Origin: Theropithecus gelada
Taxonomy: Eukaryota; Chordata; Mammalia; Primates; Cercopithecidae
Direction: 5' to 3'
Assembly: GCF_003255815.1 (NCBI RefSeq)
Contig: NC_037670.1
Location: forward strand, 72,381,624-72,445,623
Length of the DNA: 64,000 nucleotides
Shown piece after piece: positions 11,533-22,529 of the stretch. Position numbers and translations under genes: made by a program. Each line of letters starts with the position of its first letter. The first letter of the stretch is position 1. The notes under the pieces were generated by a model. It worked only from the letters and a program-made list of their open reading frames with translations. It was not told the DNA's origin and ran no database searches.

Positions 11533-12390
11533 TCTAACCAGTTGAATCAGAATTTTACTGGACATCTGAGCTCTTGTACTGTGAGTCAAAGTTCTTCTTC
11601 AAAAATATGTCAAAAGGAGACATTTCATGGGTACACTTCAGATAGCATGAAAGTATAAAGCTTCAAGCTTGACAGAAACTTTGGAGGAGATATTATTCAA
11701 AGCCTAGGACTGGATGACCTCTCAAAGCTTTCATCTAACCTTGATCATCTAAAAGTATTCATTAAGCCCCCTTATGACAAAGGTTTTCAGCTAGACATTA
11801 AAATAGTGTTCGTCCATTTTTCAAAGACATAATTCCAGTCTTTAGGATTCATTTCTCCAAAATAGTGGGAAATAGCGGCAAAAGTCTTTGGATTTTTTTT
11901 CCAAATATTAAACAAGAAGAAAAAGATTAATAAATAAAGTGTAGGTTTATTGCCTTGTGGCATAGTATGAAAAAAGTCGTAATTATGCCTGACCTTTAAT
12001 CCACTAAAAACAGCTTTTTCAAATTTGAAATGGAACATTTTTTTTGGATATCTGGTTTCTTTTACATGCAAATGGGAAAATACAGACTTTTTCAGGACAA
12101 CCAATGTTAATCAAATAGAAAGATGCTGTTAAATATGTTGTCTCTAGGACCCCACCATTCAGACTGAAATGCTACTCGAGGCTTCCGCTCCCCTTGGAGG
12201 GCAAGGTGGGAAGGGAACTGAACCCCAGTTCTATTGAAGACTGTTCCCCAGCAGGACTTCTCCCTGAGCGAGGGACAACAGTCCTTATGGCCACCTTCAG
12301 AGTCTTTCCCTGTTTCACTCATTCTACGGTCCCACAATCCACCATACACTTCAAGTGGACTACTTACTCCCCAAAATAGTTTTCTTTGTC
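10351..12390. other. Unannotated stretch around a (CA)23 tract
   Basis: AT-rich DNA with no gene recognised. Short frames at 10593-10826 and 11787-12104 (minus) have no family resemblance. Near 12160-12350 the GC content rises, but I can assign neither an LTR nor a gene. Confidence 0.45.
11485..11530. repeat. (CA)23 microsatellite
   Basis: An uninterrupted run of 23 CA units. Pure dinucleotide tracts of this length are usually highly polymorphic. Confidence 0.97.
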
Positions 12391-12394
12391 TCTG

Positions 12395-12505
12395 AGGATA
12401 ACTAGGTTTGCATTCCTATTGTATCATTTACTAGCATATGGATCCTGGGCAAATCACTTTAGCTTTATTCCGCTTTGATTTTCTCAGGTATAAAACTAAT
12501 TTAAT
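12395..12505 (-). mobile_element. MIR, first part (split by an Alu)
   Basis: Antisense MIR: AGCATATGGATCCTGGGCAAATCACTTTAGC, then TTTCTCAGGTATAAAACTAA. The element resumes after the Alu at about 12815. Confidence 0.65.
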
Positions 12506-12506
12506 G

Positions 12507-12802
12507 TCTGGTGTCGTGGCTCATGCCTGTAATCCCAGCACTTTGGGAGGCTGAGGTGGGTGGATCGCTTGAGGTCAGCCTGGCCAACATGGCAAAACCC
12601 CTTCTCTACTAAAAACACAAAAATTAGTTGGGCGTGGTGGTTCACAACCGTAATCCCAGCTACTTGGGAGGCTCAGGCACGAGAATGGCTGGAGCCCAGG
12701 AGGTAGAGGTTACAGTGAGCCAAGATCATGCCACTAAACTCCGGCCTGGGCCACAGAGTAAGACCCCATCTCAAAAAGACAAAAAAAGAAAAAAGAAAAA
12801 AA
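12507..12802 (+). mobile_element. Alu inserted in a MIR
   Basis: Alu dimer with eroded start (TGGTGTCGTGGCTCATGCC), a deletion in the left arm (GATCGCTTGAGGTCAGCCTGGCC) and a tail of A runs broken by G and C. It splits the MIR that flanks it on both sides. Confidence 0.93.
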
Positions 12803-12814
12803 CCCCACTACTTT

Positions 12815-12920
12815 AACATACCTAGTTCCCTGGTTTCTTAAAAGAATATGGAAGAAAACACATGTAAATATATTGTGCAGCATCTGGCACATAATAGTCA
12901 TTCAATAATTATTAACCACA
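12815..12920 (-). mobile_element. MIR, second part
   Basis: Continuation of the MIR broken at 12505: GTGCAGCATCTGGCACATAATAGTCATTCAATAATTATTAA is the antisense 5' part of MIR. Confidence 0.65.
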
Positions 12921-13915
12921 TTTTCCAGTCATATATTTATACTGTTTTTCACATTAGGTGTGATCCTGAAATAAAAAATATAGAGACCTCTGAGGGAAAA
13001 GAAACAGGTGATGTTTCCAAGAGATAAGTGCATTAAGTAAACCCTAATATTATTAAACATATTAAATGGTATGGGTGTCATTCAAAATGGAGAGCAAACT
13101 CTTCTTGATCACTTGCTTTACTTTCCATGCAGTGAAGGGGGCACATAAGAACGCATGGCACACACAACAAGGAGTATGAAGCTGAAGAAGGTGGGAAGCC
13201 CCATTTCTTAAAATTAAAGCTTATACTTGGACTTACAAAGAAAGATGAAAATTTTATTTGCTCCTGAATGATCCTTGCATGTTCGCTAACCAATTGAATA
13301 ACCACAATATACCATGGAATCCACCTTTCCATGCCTGAAAGAACCTAGGAGGTCATGTATTCTGCCCAACTTCTCCACTGAACAGCAGATGAGCTCAGGC
13401 AGAAAAAGTCCATTCTACAGCGATGTGTTGGGTACCCATTCTGTAAGAGGCATGGTGCCCACTGGGATCTGTATTTAACAAGGTCACCAAGGCCTTCTGA
13501 CTTTCTGCTCAGGATCCTTCTAGGTTCCTATCTTGATAGCAAAAAATAAATTTTTTTCTCACTTGAGAATTAAAGGGCATGAGTTAACATACCACCACAA
13601 TAAATAATTTTATTTACTGGGACCAAGAGATTCTGGAAAAATGGTTTTCTGGGTAGGTGGGAATGTCCAGAAAACATTTTTTAAATCTGTGTTTAAAAAA
13701 AAAAAAGAAGTTGCTTGTTAATCTATATTTATTGTATTGTGACATTTGTTTAAAGAAAAAGAAATCTTTGAATACTGAGGAGCTTGTAGTTTTCTTTCAT
13801 CAATCCGACTATAGATGGAATCTGTGTGTTATTAGATTAAATTTGTGGTAGATTCAGCATTCCATATAGAATTAGCAGTGTGTTTGTAAATATTATTTTT
13901 AAATTTTTATCATTT
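12921..13915. other. Unannotated stretch
   Basis: AT-rich unique DNA with an A11 run near 13695. No gene or nameable repeat seen. Confidence 0.45.
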
Positions 13916-14230
13916 TCTTTTTTTCTTTCTTTTTTATTTTTCTTTTGAGATAGAGTTTTGGTTTTGTTGCTCAGGCTGGAGTGCAATGGCGTGATCCTGG
14001 CTTACTGCAACCTCTGCCTCCCAAGTTCAAGCGATTCTCTCACCTCAGCCCCCCAAGTAGCTGGGATTAAAGGCACCCGCTACCACGCCTGGCTATTTTT
14101 TGTATTTTTAGTAGAGATGGGGTTTCACCATGTTAGCCAGGCTGGTCTCAAACTCCTGACCTCAGGTGATTTGCTAACACTGGCCTCCCAAAGTGCTGAG
14201 ATTACAGGCTTGAGCCATGGTGCCTGGCCT
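13916..14230 (-). mobile_element. Alu (AluS-like), full length, antisense
   Basis: Antisense dimer beginning with an interrupted poly-T and ending GCCATGGTGCCTGGCC. Open frames over it on either strand (13958-14260, 14125-14334) are Alu shadow frames. Confidence 0.95.
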
Positions 14231-15023
14231 TTATCATTTTCCTCTTTATTTTCAATATAGGAAAAAAACACTTTACTAAATTCTGATTTCAATAATTTTG
14301 TGTTTGTTTTTAATAAACTGTGGTATGGCCTCATTTAATCTTTAAAAAAAATAACAGCACAACTACCATTAAGCTGGCGCACCTTTCCCTATTTCCATCT
14401 ATAGCAATGACTGCCGCATAAACTAACATTTCCCAAAGCATGGTCCTCTGACACTGACTTTGTGAGATCCTGCAAGAAATAAAGATGTCAGCATATGATT
14501 GTCTCCTTTTGGAGACAGACACCTACACTGGATTAGTAAAGGATTCTCAAAGTAGAGTAGAAAAGAAGCCTGCTTATATTGTATGTGCTAGTGGTTCCCA
14601 AACTAACATAAAGCAGTACATGTATTTAGCAGAGCATATTAACATCTTTTGACTTGCCTTATATAGAACAGACTGGGGAAGTTGGCTATAGACACACAGG
14701 AATGTGTCCTCTTCTCAAATGCAGAACTCAACAAAATTTAGGGAAAGCAAGAAAAATGAAGAAACATTCTTCAAAGTAAATTAGAAAATGAAGTAGTTAA
14801 AAAAAAAAAAAACAGCCTTGGGGTTGTTTATGATTTTTGGCTTATCTTTTACCCCGACCTCAGGGTAATTCCCTGAATTAAATGGTAGGCTTTCAGAGAG
14901 TGGAGACTAAAAACCATAGACATATGAATTAGCACAGATATGACATTCAAAACATGACAGAAATAACTTGAAAATAAAATCCAAACTGTAACCCATAGCA
15001 TGCACCACTATATAGTTAGAAAT
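14231..15023. other. Unannotated stretch
   Basis: No gene seen. TTTCCCAAAGCATGGTCC at about 14430 and GTGGTTCCCAAACTAAC at about 14590 hint at eroded hAT-type elements, too weak to call. Confidence 0.4.
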
Positions 15024-15033
15024 ATTGGGTGCA

Positions 15034-15334
15034 GGCCGGGCTCAGTGGCTCACGCCTGTAATCACAGCACTTTGGGAGGCCACGGCAGGCGGATCAACCA
15101 GACCAACATGGAGACCAGCCTGACCAACATGGAGAAACCCCGTCTCTACTAAAAATACAAAATTAGCCAGGCATGGCGGCAGGTGCCTGTAATCCCAGCT
15201 ACTTGGGAAGCTGGGGCAGGAGAATTGCTTGAACCCAGGGGGCGGAGGTTTCGGTGAACTGAGATCGCGCCATTGCACTCTAGCCTGGGTGACAGAGCAA
15301 GACTCCAGCTCAAAAAAAAAAAAAAAAAAAAAAA
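15034..15334 (+). mobile_element. Alu with target-site duplication and internal microduplication
   Basis: Full dimer starting GGCCGGGCTCAGTGG with an A23 tail. It is flanked by ATTGGGTGCA at 15024-15033 and ATTGGGTGTA at 15334-15343, a 10-bp target-site duplication with one change. Inside the left arm GACCAACATGGAGA occurs twice, separated by CCAGCCT, replacing the usual CCTGAGGTCAGGAGTTCGAG block. Confidence 0.96.
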
Positions 15335-15343
15335 TTGGGTGTA

Positions 15344-15791
15344 GGATAAGACTGGGAAGGAAAAGCAAATGTGTGTGTCAGTTGTTGCAAGAAGACTACA
15401 CCATTGAGCTCATCTTTCCAGAATAAAAGAATCCTAATGAGGAAAACATAATATCAAGAAGCCACTGCCTATGCTCTTTCTCTCTCCTCCATCTATCCCA
15501 GCTGGGGAAAATAAAGTGATGATGGAGCTAAGTGAAGTCTAACTCCACACATAATCAGAGAATAAACAGTCTAAACACAGTTTCTGAGTGCCCAAAACAA
15601 ATGTGGCCATGCAGATCATTAGGGTAGCTTCATTTAGTGCCCCTTTCAGTGACTCCAGCTGTGAAAGCAGCCTCATGATGACTGCCCCCGCCAAAATCCT
15701 ACTATGACAGCCCCCGCAGTCTTTCCAAGTAAGAGGCTTCACACATACAGACTCTCAGGGGGAGTCTGGCATATAAGAGTATCGTTGAATT
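15344..15791. other. Unannotated stretch between two Alus
   Basis: About 450 bp of unique DNA with no gene recognised. Frames at 15539-15742 and 15702-15899 (minus) have no family resemblance, and the latter runs into an Alu. Confidence 0.5.
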
Positions 15792-15806
15792 TGGCTCCAA
15801 GGATTT

Positions 15807-16096
15807 TTTCTTTTTTTTAGATAGAGTCTTGCTCATTGCCCAGGCTGGAGTGCAGTAGCACGATGTCGGCTCACTGCAACCTCTGCCTCCCGGGTTCAAG
15901 TGATTCTCCTGCCTCAGCCTCCCTAGTAACTGGGATTACAGGCATCCCCCACCATGCCCAGTTAATTTTTGTATTTTTAGTAGAGACGGGGTTTCACTGT
16001 GTTGTCCAGGCTGTTCTCGAACTCCTAACCTCAAGTGACCCACCAGCCTTGGCCTCCCAAAGTGCTGGGATTACAGGCATGAGCCACCACATGTGG
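15807..16096 (-). mobile_element. Alu, antisense, with 15-bp target-site duplication
   Basis: Antisense dimer with an interrupted poly-T start. It is flanked by perfect copies of TGGCTCCAAGGATTT at 15792-15806 and 16097-16111, which fixes both ends exactly. Confidence 0.97.
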
Positions 16097-16184
16097 TGGC
16101 TCCAAGGATTTAAGCGGTGACTTTAAAATTCAAAATACATTTAAGAAATGCAAATACAATTCTAGTTATCATGTTAGCTAATCT

Positions 16185-16430
16185 TATTTGAATGCTATCA
16201 TATGCCAGACACTGTACTAAGTTTTGCGGTTTTTTCTCATTTAATCGTCATAGCTACCCTGTGAGATACAAGCTGTAATTATTCCCATTATACAGATGAG
16301 AAAAACAAGGCACAGAGAGTTGAGGTAAATTTCCCAGCTATCAAGGGAGGAGGGTGATGCTATTCTAATCTAGGAAGGCTGACTCCAGACCCTGTTCTCT
16401 TAATCTTGATACCATGCTGCTTCTTGTAAG
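16185..16430 (+). mobile_element. MIR, nearly complete
   Basis: ATGCCAGACACTGTACTAAG, TTTAATCGTCATAGCTACCC, ATTATACAGATGAGAAAAAC, GGCACAGAGAGTTGAGGTAA and GACTCCAGACCCTG follow the MIR consensus in order. One of the best-preserved MIR copies here. Confidence 0.85.
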
Positions 16431-16649
16431 CTAAACAAAAGCTTTGGTTTACCAAAATAAACAAAGACAAGGTCCTGATATTTCTTGTTTGTGTGGTGGC
16501 TGAGTGTGGGCTCTAAAGGGCAAGTGTCCGAGTTCAAAGCTTTGCTCTTTCTCTAAGCGGGTAAGGGCCCGCGAGCAGGTATTTAACCTCACTAAAGTCT
16601 CAGCCTCACCAGCTGTAACATATGGATCATAATGATCAGCATTCCAGGG

Positions 16650-16745
16650 CACTTATTATGAGCCACACACTCCACAGCACTTTGCACAGATAACATATTT
16701 AATTCTCAAAAACACCTATGAAGAAGACACTGTTATCTAATATTA
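16650..16745 (+). mobile_element. MIR fragment
   Basis: CACTTATTATGAGCCACACACTCC, CAGCACTTTGCACAGATAAC and TTAATTCTCAAAAACACCTATGA match the 5' part of MIR. Confidence 0.6.
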
Positions 16746-17019
16746 CCTAAATAATAGTAAGATTAAAGGTTTTAATACATATAAGGAATTTTGAACACTG
16801 GCCTATCCATAAATGCTAGCCACAAGAGACATGAACATACACATAAACTGCACAACACATTATGAGGATCATTATTGTAATCTAAGAATGTTGTTACTAA
16901 TCAGTGATGTGTTGTAAAAAAAAGGGGGGAAATCAAAGTTTTTAACAGTGCTTTAATGAGACATAAGTTTATAAAATATTAACAATAAAAAATGACTAGA
17001 AGGCAGTTCTGTGATAGTG

Positions 17020-17295
17020 GTTACAGCAGCAGCTCTGCACATAGGCTACACAGATCATACCAGCTATATTACTCCATGGCTGTGTGACCCTGGGTAACTT
17101 CTTTAACCTGTCTGTATCTCAGTTTCTTTACCTATAAAATAAGGATAATAAAAATGCCTGCCTTAAAAGGATTATAAAATGGAGATAATAAGAACATTTG
17201 ACTTACAGGATAAAGAGTTTTAAGTGAGCTAATATATGTAATGTACTTTGAAGAAAGCTTGGCAGATACCCAAAAAGAGTTAGCTATTATTAGGA
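17020..17295 (-). mobile_element. MIR, nearly complete
   Basis: Antisense MIR: TGGCTGTGTGACCCTGGGTAACTT, TCTCAGTTTCTTTACC, AAGGATAATAAAAATGCCTGCC, then GCTTGGCAGATACCC and AGTTAGCTATTATT. The central block shows a partial duplication of the AAAATGGAGATAATAA module. Confidence 0.85.
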
Positions 17296-18880
17296 GTACT
17301 ATTGTTACTACTACTACTAATACTATGCAATTTTACTACCTAACTCAGTCTATTTTGTTAGAGAATTATTGCCCCAAGAGAAGAAATGGGCACATGGTGT
17401 AGAGATCACATCTGATTTAAAAAAAAAAGCAACACTCCACATGAAGATCCAGTAACCCTATTTCCTGAAGTTTGTGAAAGGACGTTCAGTATGTTTTCTT
17501 CCTCTTTCAATCATGTCCCACCATTAAGAATCCAAAATGGAAGACTTCCTAGGTTATTGTTTTAAATGAGGCATTACTAACCATTATGATACAGCCTAGA
17601 AATACAAAGAACACTTTAAAGAAAATTGAATTTGCTAATAAATTATGCTAATTCATTTTACTTTACACAGGGAATGACTGATTGTTTACCGATTCATAGC
17701 CTAATGGCTCTTTCATTTTCAGTATTGGAAAATGAAATATACCTCAAAGTATATGGTTATTCTGGAGACATATTACTAAATTTGATGCACCCAGACTAAA
17801 AAACTGTATGAGTGAGCCAGGAAATGTACAGCGAATGTACAAGAAGGTACCGTCAACAGCAGGCAGGCAGGTCCTGGTGTCAGAACCAAGCACACTCAGG
17901 GGAGATGTCTAAAATGCATGCCTTTCTCCTAATTCCACTTACTTACCCAGCCTCCCCAGACGTGGGTTCTGGATCAGAGGAGGAGTGCTGATCCAGATAG
18001 AAATTCTGACACATACTCAATTGCTTTGAGAATTACCATAATTAATCTTAAACTGATATGAGGCAAGCCCAAAGTTCATGATGGAATTCAAAGTCTTAAA
18101 CACAACTAAATCCCCTTGGCCCAAAGTGGAGCCACACATAATAAGCTGTTAAAAATCAGGATTATTGTTCAAACCAGCACTGGGATCCCAAGGGCAGTCC
18201 AGAATCACTAGGATTTGCTGGTTTCTTCTCAGAACACTCCATTTCTAAACACTTAATTTTGGCTTTGCCAAAACAAATGCAGTTTCCAAGGGGAAGCAGA
18301 TGAGGTGAAAGTTGAATCATTACCCATTACAAGTAGAATCTCTGAATCATTTGAGAACTAGCTTTCTTCTAGCAAAATGTTTTCCTAGAATTTTTTCCTG
18401 ACTTAGGTATTATATTAATGCTCTTCCCTACTCAACAAATTTTATCACTCACTAATAGACAACAAAATAAAAGACACATCACAAAAATCAGGACCAAGAA
18501 AAACATGACCCAAACTAAAAAATTATCACAAAGTTAATATAATTGGGTCACAGATTCTGTTTTAAGCTTCCTGGTAGTCAAAGCAAGAAGAGAAAAGGTT
18601 TGCAAGAATTAAGTTAAAATGATTGCAGATAGAGACCCAAATGTAAATGATTATTCAAAAATTACATGTATAAATATTTCAGTTAATGTGGGTCTACTTA
18701 AGACTCACATGTGGATGCTGCATGAAGGTTTTCCTTCACACATCCCTTCCAGAGCAATGGCTGCTGCCCTTTCCCTTAGGCCCCAAGCCACTCCAGAAGG
18801 AAGGGGTGTCCTGCAGACGAGACAATACTTCCGTTTTTAAAATAGGGTCATGTTTCCATTTTATACCAAAAGAAATAATT
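17296..18880. other. Unannotated stretch
   Basis: Unique AT-rich DNA with a small (ACT)n patch near 17306-17325. A slightly GC-richer part at 17840-18000 has no recognisable feature. No gene called. Confidence 0.45.
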
Positions 18881-19045
18881 GTTATTATTATTATTTTATG
18901 AATAAACTTTGTAATTTGGGAAACTAACATGGTACCTCTAATACCAAGAGCTCAATAAATGTTAACTAATTAAATTGAGCTTTGTGGCTAATAGTTTGAA
19001 CACTTACATTGCTCTACTTAATTATAAAGGAAACTTTTAAAGTAA
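18881..19045 (+). repeat. Direct repeat, copy 1
   Basis: About 165 bp matching 21271-21434 in the same orientation. By eye the first 115 bp agree at roughly 80% and the last 50 bp (18996-19045, from TTGAACACTTACATTGCTC to the end) are identical. Flanks do not match. It has a MIR-like AATAAATGTTAACTAA, but the rest matches no family I know. Confidence 0.85.
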
Positions 19046-19363
19046 TGGCCTATAATGCATTTTGATTTGGCTTAAAAAAAAATAAAAAAAAAAACCCCAG
19101 CATTTTGAAATGTGGACTTACCAAGAACTCAGAAAGAGATCAGCTCTCCTTTGTCACTCTAATGCATTGTGCAAAGCAAAAGGTCAGTAAACATATGCTG
19201 GATCAGATTCGGCCAATTCTTCAGGTATCAGATATATAGCCACAATCCATTTGTTGTTTTGCTGTTATTTTTTTAAGAGTTTTCAGTGCAATTTTGAAGT
19301 ACCGATATATAAACAAAAGTTAAGAAACAGTGTGTGAAAGAATAAAATGATAATCATATTTCT

Positions 19364-19638
19364 TTTTCTTTTTTTTGTCTTTTTTTTTTTGAGATGGAGT
19401 CTTGCTCTGTCGCCCAGGCTGGAGTGCAGTGGTGCGATCTGCTTACTGCAAGCTCCGCCTCCCAGGTTCAGGCCATTCTCCTGCCTCAACCTCCCAAATA
19501 GCTGGGACTATAGGCGCCCGCCACCACGCCTGCTAATTTTTTGTATTTTTAGTAGAGATGGGGTTTCGCCATGTTAGCCAGGATGGTCTCGATCTCCTGA
19601 CCTCGTGATCCGCCTGCCTCGGCCTCCCAAAGGGCTGG
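19364..19638 (-). mobile_element. AluY, antisense, 5' truncated, with 15-bp TSD
   Basis: Antisense AluY-type sequence (GATCTCCTGACCTCGTGATCC) that stops at AAGGGCTGG, short of the usual 5' end. It is flanked by GATAATCATATTTCT at 19349-19363 and 19639-19653. The perfect target duplication shows that the truncation happened at insertion. Confidence 0.95.
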
Positions 19639-19729
19639 GATAATCATATTTCTATTGTAAGGAAGAATGAAAAGAACTTCCCATGCAGTGAGAAGCTACC
19701 CTGCATCCATCCTGGTCTCTGGTACTTAC

Positions 19730-19905
19730 ATGTACCTAAGTTAATCTTCACAATAATACGATCATGTACACTCTACCATTATCATTGTTTTACAGATAAG
19801 GATACTAGGGCTCAAAGAGGTTAAATAATGTGCTCGAGATCACAGATACATACAGCAAGAGAATAGGAGCCCATTTATATGTAATTGCAAAGCTCGTATT
19901 ATTCC
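19730..19905 (+). mobile_element. MIR
   Basis: TTAATCTTCACAATAATACG, ATTGTTTTACAGATAAGGATACTAGGGCTCAAAGAGGTTAAATAATG and ATCACAGATACATACAG follow the MIR core. Confidence 0.8.
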
Positions 19906-19944
19906 TAGCATACCTCGAAAGAACACTCACATAGCAGAATACAG

Positions 19945-20055
19945 GATACTAGGCCCATTTTTCTAAATGAGGAAACCAAAAAAATATCAGAAAGACAAAC
20001 TGCCATTGCAGTGTATGCTAGAGACAAAACTACAACTCAGAGCTTTTCTACCAAT
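19945..20055 (+). mobile_element. MIR fragment
   Basis: CCATTTTTCTAAATGAGGAAACC and ACTACAACTCAGAGCTTTTCTACC resemble the MIR 3' half. Directly follows another MIR. Confidence 0.55.
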
Positions 20056-21020
20056 CACAGCTGGTTTGCTCTGAAAAGTGTCATTGACAGAGTGTCTGTG
20101 ACATTCTGAAGACAGAGTTTAAGTTAATAAATAACAACAATGTGTTTTCCCTCTTTTTACCATTTTTGGCTCATTGGTAAAACAGACTTTGTAAGCTTAT
20201 TTGTGAAATCAACTATTGTACTAAAGTACCAAAGGACATAATTGAGATAAACTAAAAAATATAATAAATGGACTAAAAACATACCACTTTCACAAGGGAA
20301 ACCACTATTTTCTAGGCTGCATTCCCTAGAGCTAGAGAATATACTTCTAATGGGCTTTGAGTAATCCCATAAATTGAAAACCTAACCTTGTAATGCCTGA
20401 TAGTAATCTAAACTACTTAGCTATGTTTTGTATTATACCACAAAACAGTGGTTTGTTCATGAAATGTAACAAAATATCATGTGTTACTCATACTTTGGCC
20501 TTAGGCTTACATGTGTTGAAGCCATAATCCCCAACGTATTTCAGAGTATGTTTGGACAACCAAAGTTACTCTATGAAAATGACCCAAAAGGAAAACCCTA
20601 TTCCACTAAAAACACAAATCGCTAAGAGTTAAATGTTTAAGTATTGCCTAGAGTGTATAAGGAAGATTTAAAATATAGTGTTCATTTTTCCCACTTAAAA
20701 AAATGAAAAAGGAACATTCAGGAACCATGCAGGAAAGTTGTAAATTAGCTACATCCTGATCTACTTCATGTATGTTGCATTACGTAATGTGGAAGAAACG
20801 AGATACTACATCCCAGCAAAAGGCTGTTTGATACAAAGAGCTTCAGATTCAGAGAGAAAGGGAGCTGCCTTGGTTCTAAATTAGGAAGACGTTTCAGTGT
20901 AATGCAGAATATCAGAAACTAATAATAGAACTCACAGGTTGAAGATCCTCAAGTCAACATACCTGAAGCCCATCTTGGAAATATTCATGGATATTATTGA
21001 GGCCATAAATTCTCCATAGA
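20056..21020. other. Unannotated stretch
   Basis: About 960 bp of unique AT-rich DNA. No gene or nameable repeat seen. Confidence 0.5.
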
Positions 21021-21024
21021 CAGG

Positions 21025-21270
21025 GCTATGGTAGTTAAGAATGTGAACAGCAGTATCAGGTAGAAACACATCAAACCCAGTTCTGTAATTCACTAGGTCT
21101 ATGGCCTTAGGAAAAGCACTTCCCCTCTCTGGGTCTTAATTTCCTCATTTCTAAAATGGATACTTTTCTCCCAAAGTTGTGAGGATTAAATGAGATGGCG
21201 TATGCAAAATATTTAGTAAATTTCCTGGCACCTAGTATGCACTCAACAAGTCTTAGCTACTATTATTATT
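21025..21270 (-). mobile_element. MIR, nearly complete
   Basis: Antisense MIR: AAGCACTTCCCCTCTCTGGGTCTTAATTTCC, GTTGTGAGGATTAAATGAG, TTTCCTGGCACCTAGTATGCACTCAAC and AGCTACTATTATT. It abuts copy 2 of the direct repeat. Confidence 0.85.
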
Positions 21271-21434
21271 GTCATTATTATTGTTTTATGAATAATCTTT
21301 GTGATTTGGGGACTTAACCTGGTAACTATCATAAAAGAGCTCAATGCATGTTTACTAATTGAACTGAGCTCTGTGGCTAAAAGCTTGAACACTTACATTG
21401 CTCTACTTAATTATAAAGGAAACTTTTAAAGTAA
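21271..21434 (+). repeat. Direct repeat, copy 2
   Basis: Partner of 18881-19045, about 2.4 kb away in the same orientation. The last 50 bp (21385-21434) are identical to copy 1, and the earlier part is about 80% alike. It lies directly after a MIR and about 110 bp before an AluJ. Confidence 0.85.
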
Positions 21435-21547
21435 CATCATCCAAACTCTGGGAAATGCTGGGTTGGCCATCAAATAAGACTGGGAAATGCGAGGTTCCTG
21501 TAAAACTTCTCAGAGTCTTCAATGTCACAATGTGAATTATAAATCTC

Positions 21548-21832
21548 AGCCAGGTGTGATGATCCCAGCACTTGGGAGGCCTAGGTGACAGAAGCACTTA
21601 AGCCCAGGAGTTTGAGACCAGCCTGGGCAATACAGTTGAGACTCTGTCTCTACAAAAAATTTAAAAATTAGCTGAGTGTGGTGGTGCATTCCTGTAGTTC
21701 CACCTACTTGGAGAGCTGAGGTGGGAGGATAACTTGAGCCCAGAGGATGAGGCTGTAGTGAGCTATAATTGCATCACTGCACTCCAGTCTGGCTGACAAA
21801 GTGACATTCTGGCTCAAAAAAAAAAAAAAAAA
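21548..21832 (+). mobile_element. AluJ-like, diverged
   Basis: Dimer with an eroded start (GCCAGGTGTGATGATCCC), old-type diagnostic stretches (GAGACCAGCCTGGGCAA, GAGGCTGTAGTGAGCTATAATTGCATC) and an A18 tail. The high divergence fits AluJ. Confidence 0.93.
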
Positions 21833-22529
21833 CTCCAGAAAAAGCATACAATAAAGCCTTCAGTGTTTCCCAAATTTATTGCACAGATTCCTCACCTGGA
21901 AAACAATTTTACAACATGATCCCTAAATTCCTCCCTCCTAATTAAAAGGTTAGAATATCAAGCATTTTTCCGATCAAATTATGCTTATGAATACATATAT
22001 ACATAAAAATGATGATTCTTCTTCGAAAGCAAAACCAATTAGATCTTTCTGCATTTTCCCTTTCCAAGGCCCACCCAAAAAGAACTCAATCTCTGATGCT
22101 CCATCGTGTATATAACTTAATCCTTTAACTTAAATAGATCAAGTTCATCTAGAGTTTATTTTTAAGTCACTTCTGATTTAATATGCCTTTTTAAAAGCTT
22201 ACGTTGGTTGACATTAAATCCTAGATGTTAACGCTGACAGGTTCCATGATAAAGACTTGATCATGTAAGAGTAAAACATTTTTTGAAAAACTTACTTTTC
22301 AGTAGGTTTCTTATTAAGACAAAATGTTACCCAAATCCAAATCCTCAACAATGTTTAATGTGGTAAAAGCAGTTAATGAAACTGTCACTTTAATCTCCTA
22401 AGTAAAAGGGAAGCAGGAAACAAGGAAAGGCTCCATTTGCCTCTATCCCCGTATCTTCTACACAAAGATGCTTCCTGGATGCTCTCACCCTTTGGCATTT
22501 TCTCTCTCTGAGCTGAAGACCCTGTTTCC
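21833..22529. other. Unannotated stretch
   Basis: AT-rich at first, then pyrimidine-rich from about 22390, where it grades into an L2. No gene seen. Confidence 0.45.

Noticed and set aside
15042..15368. A 108-codon minus-strand frame
   Set aside because: It lies on an Alu and has the typical antisense-Alu peptide wording; a known source of false genes. The same holds for 13958-14260, 15836-16120, 19347-19577, 28175-28360, 46702-47010, 49364-49582 and 60329-60652.
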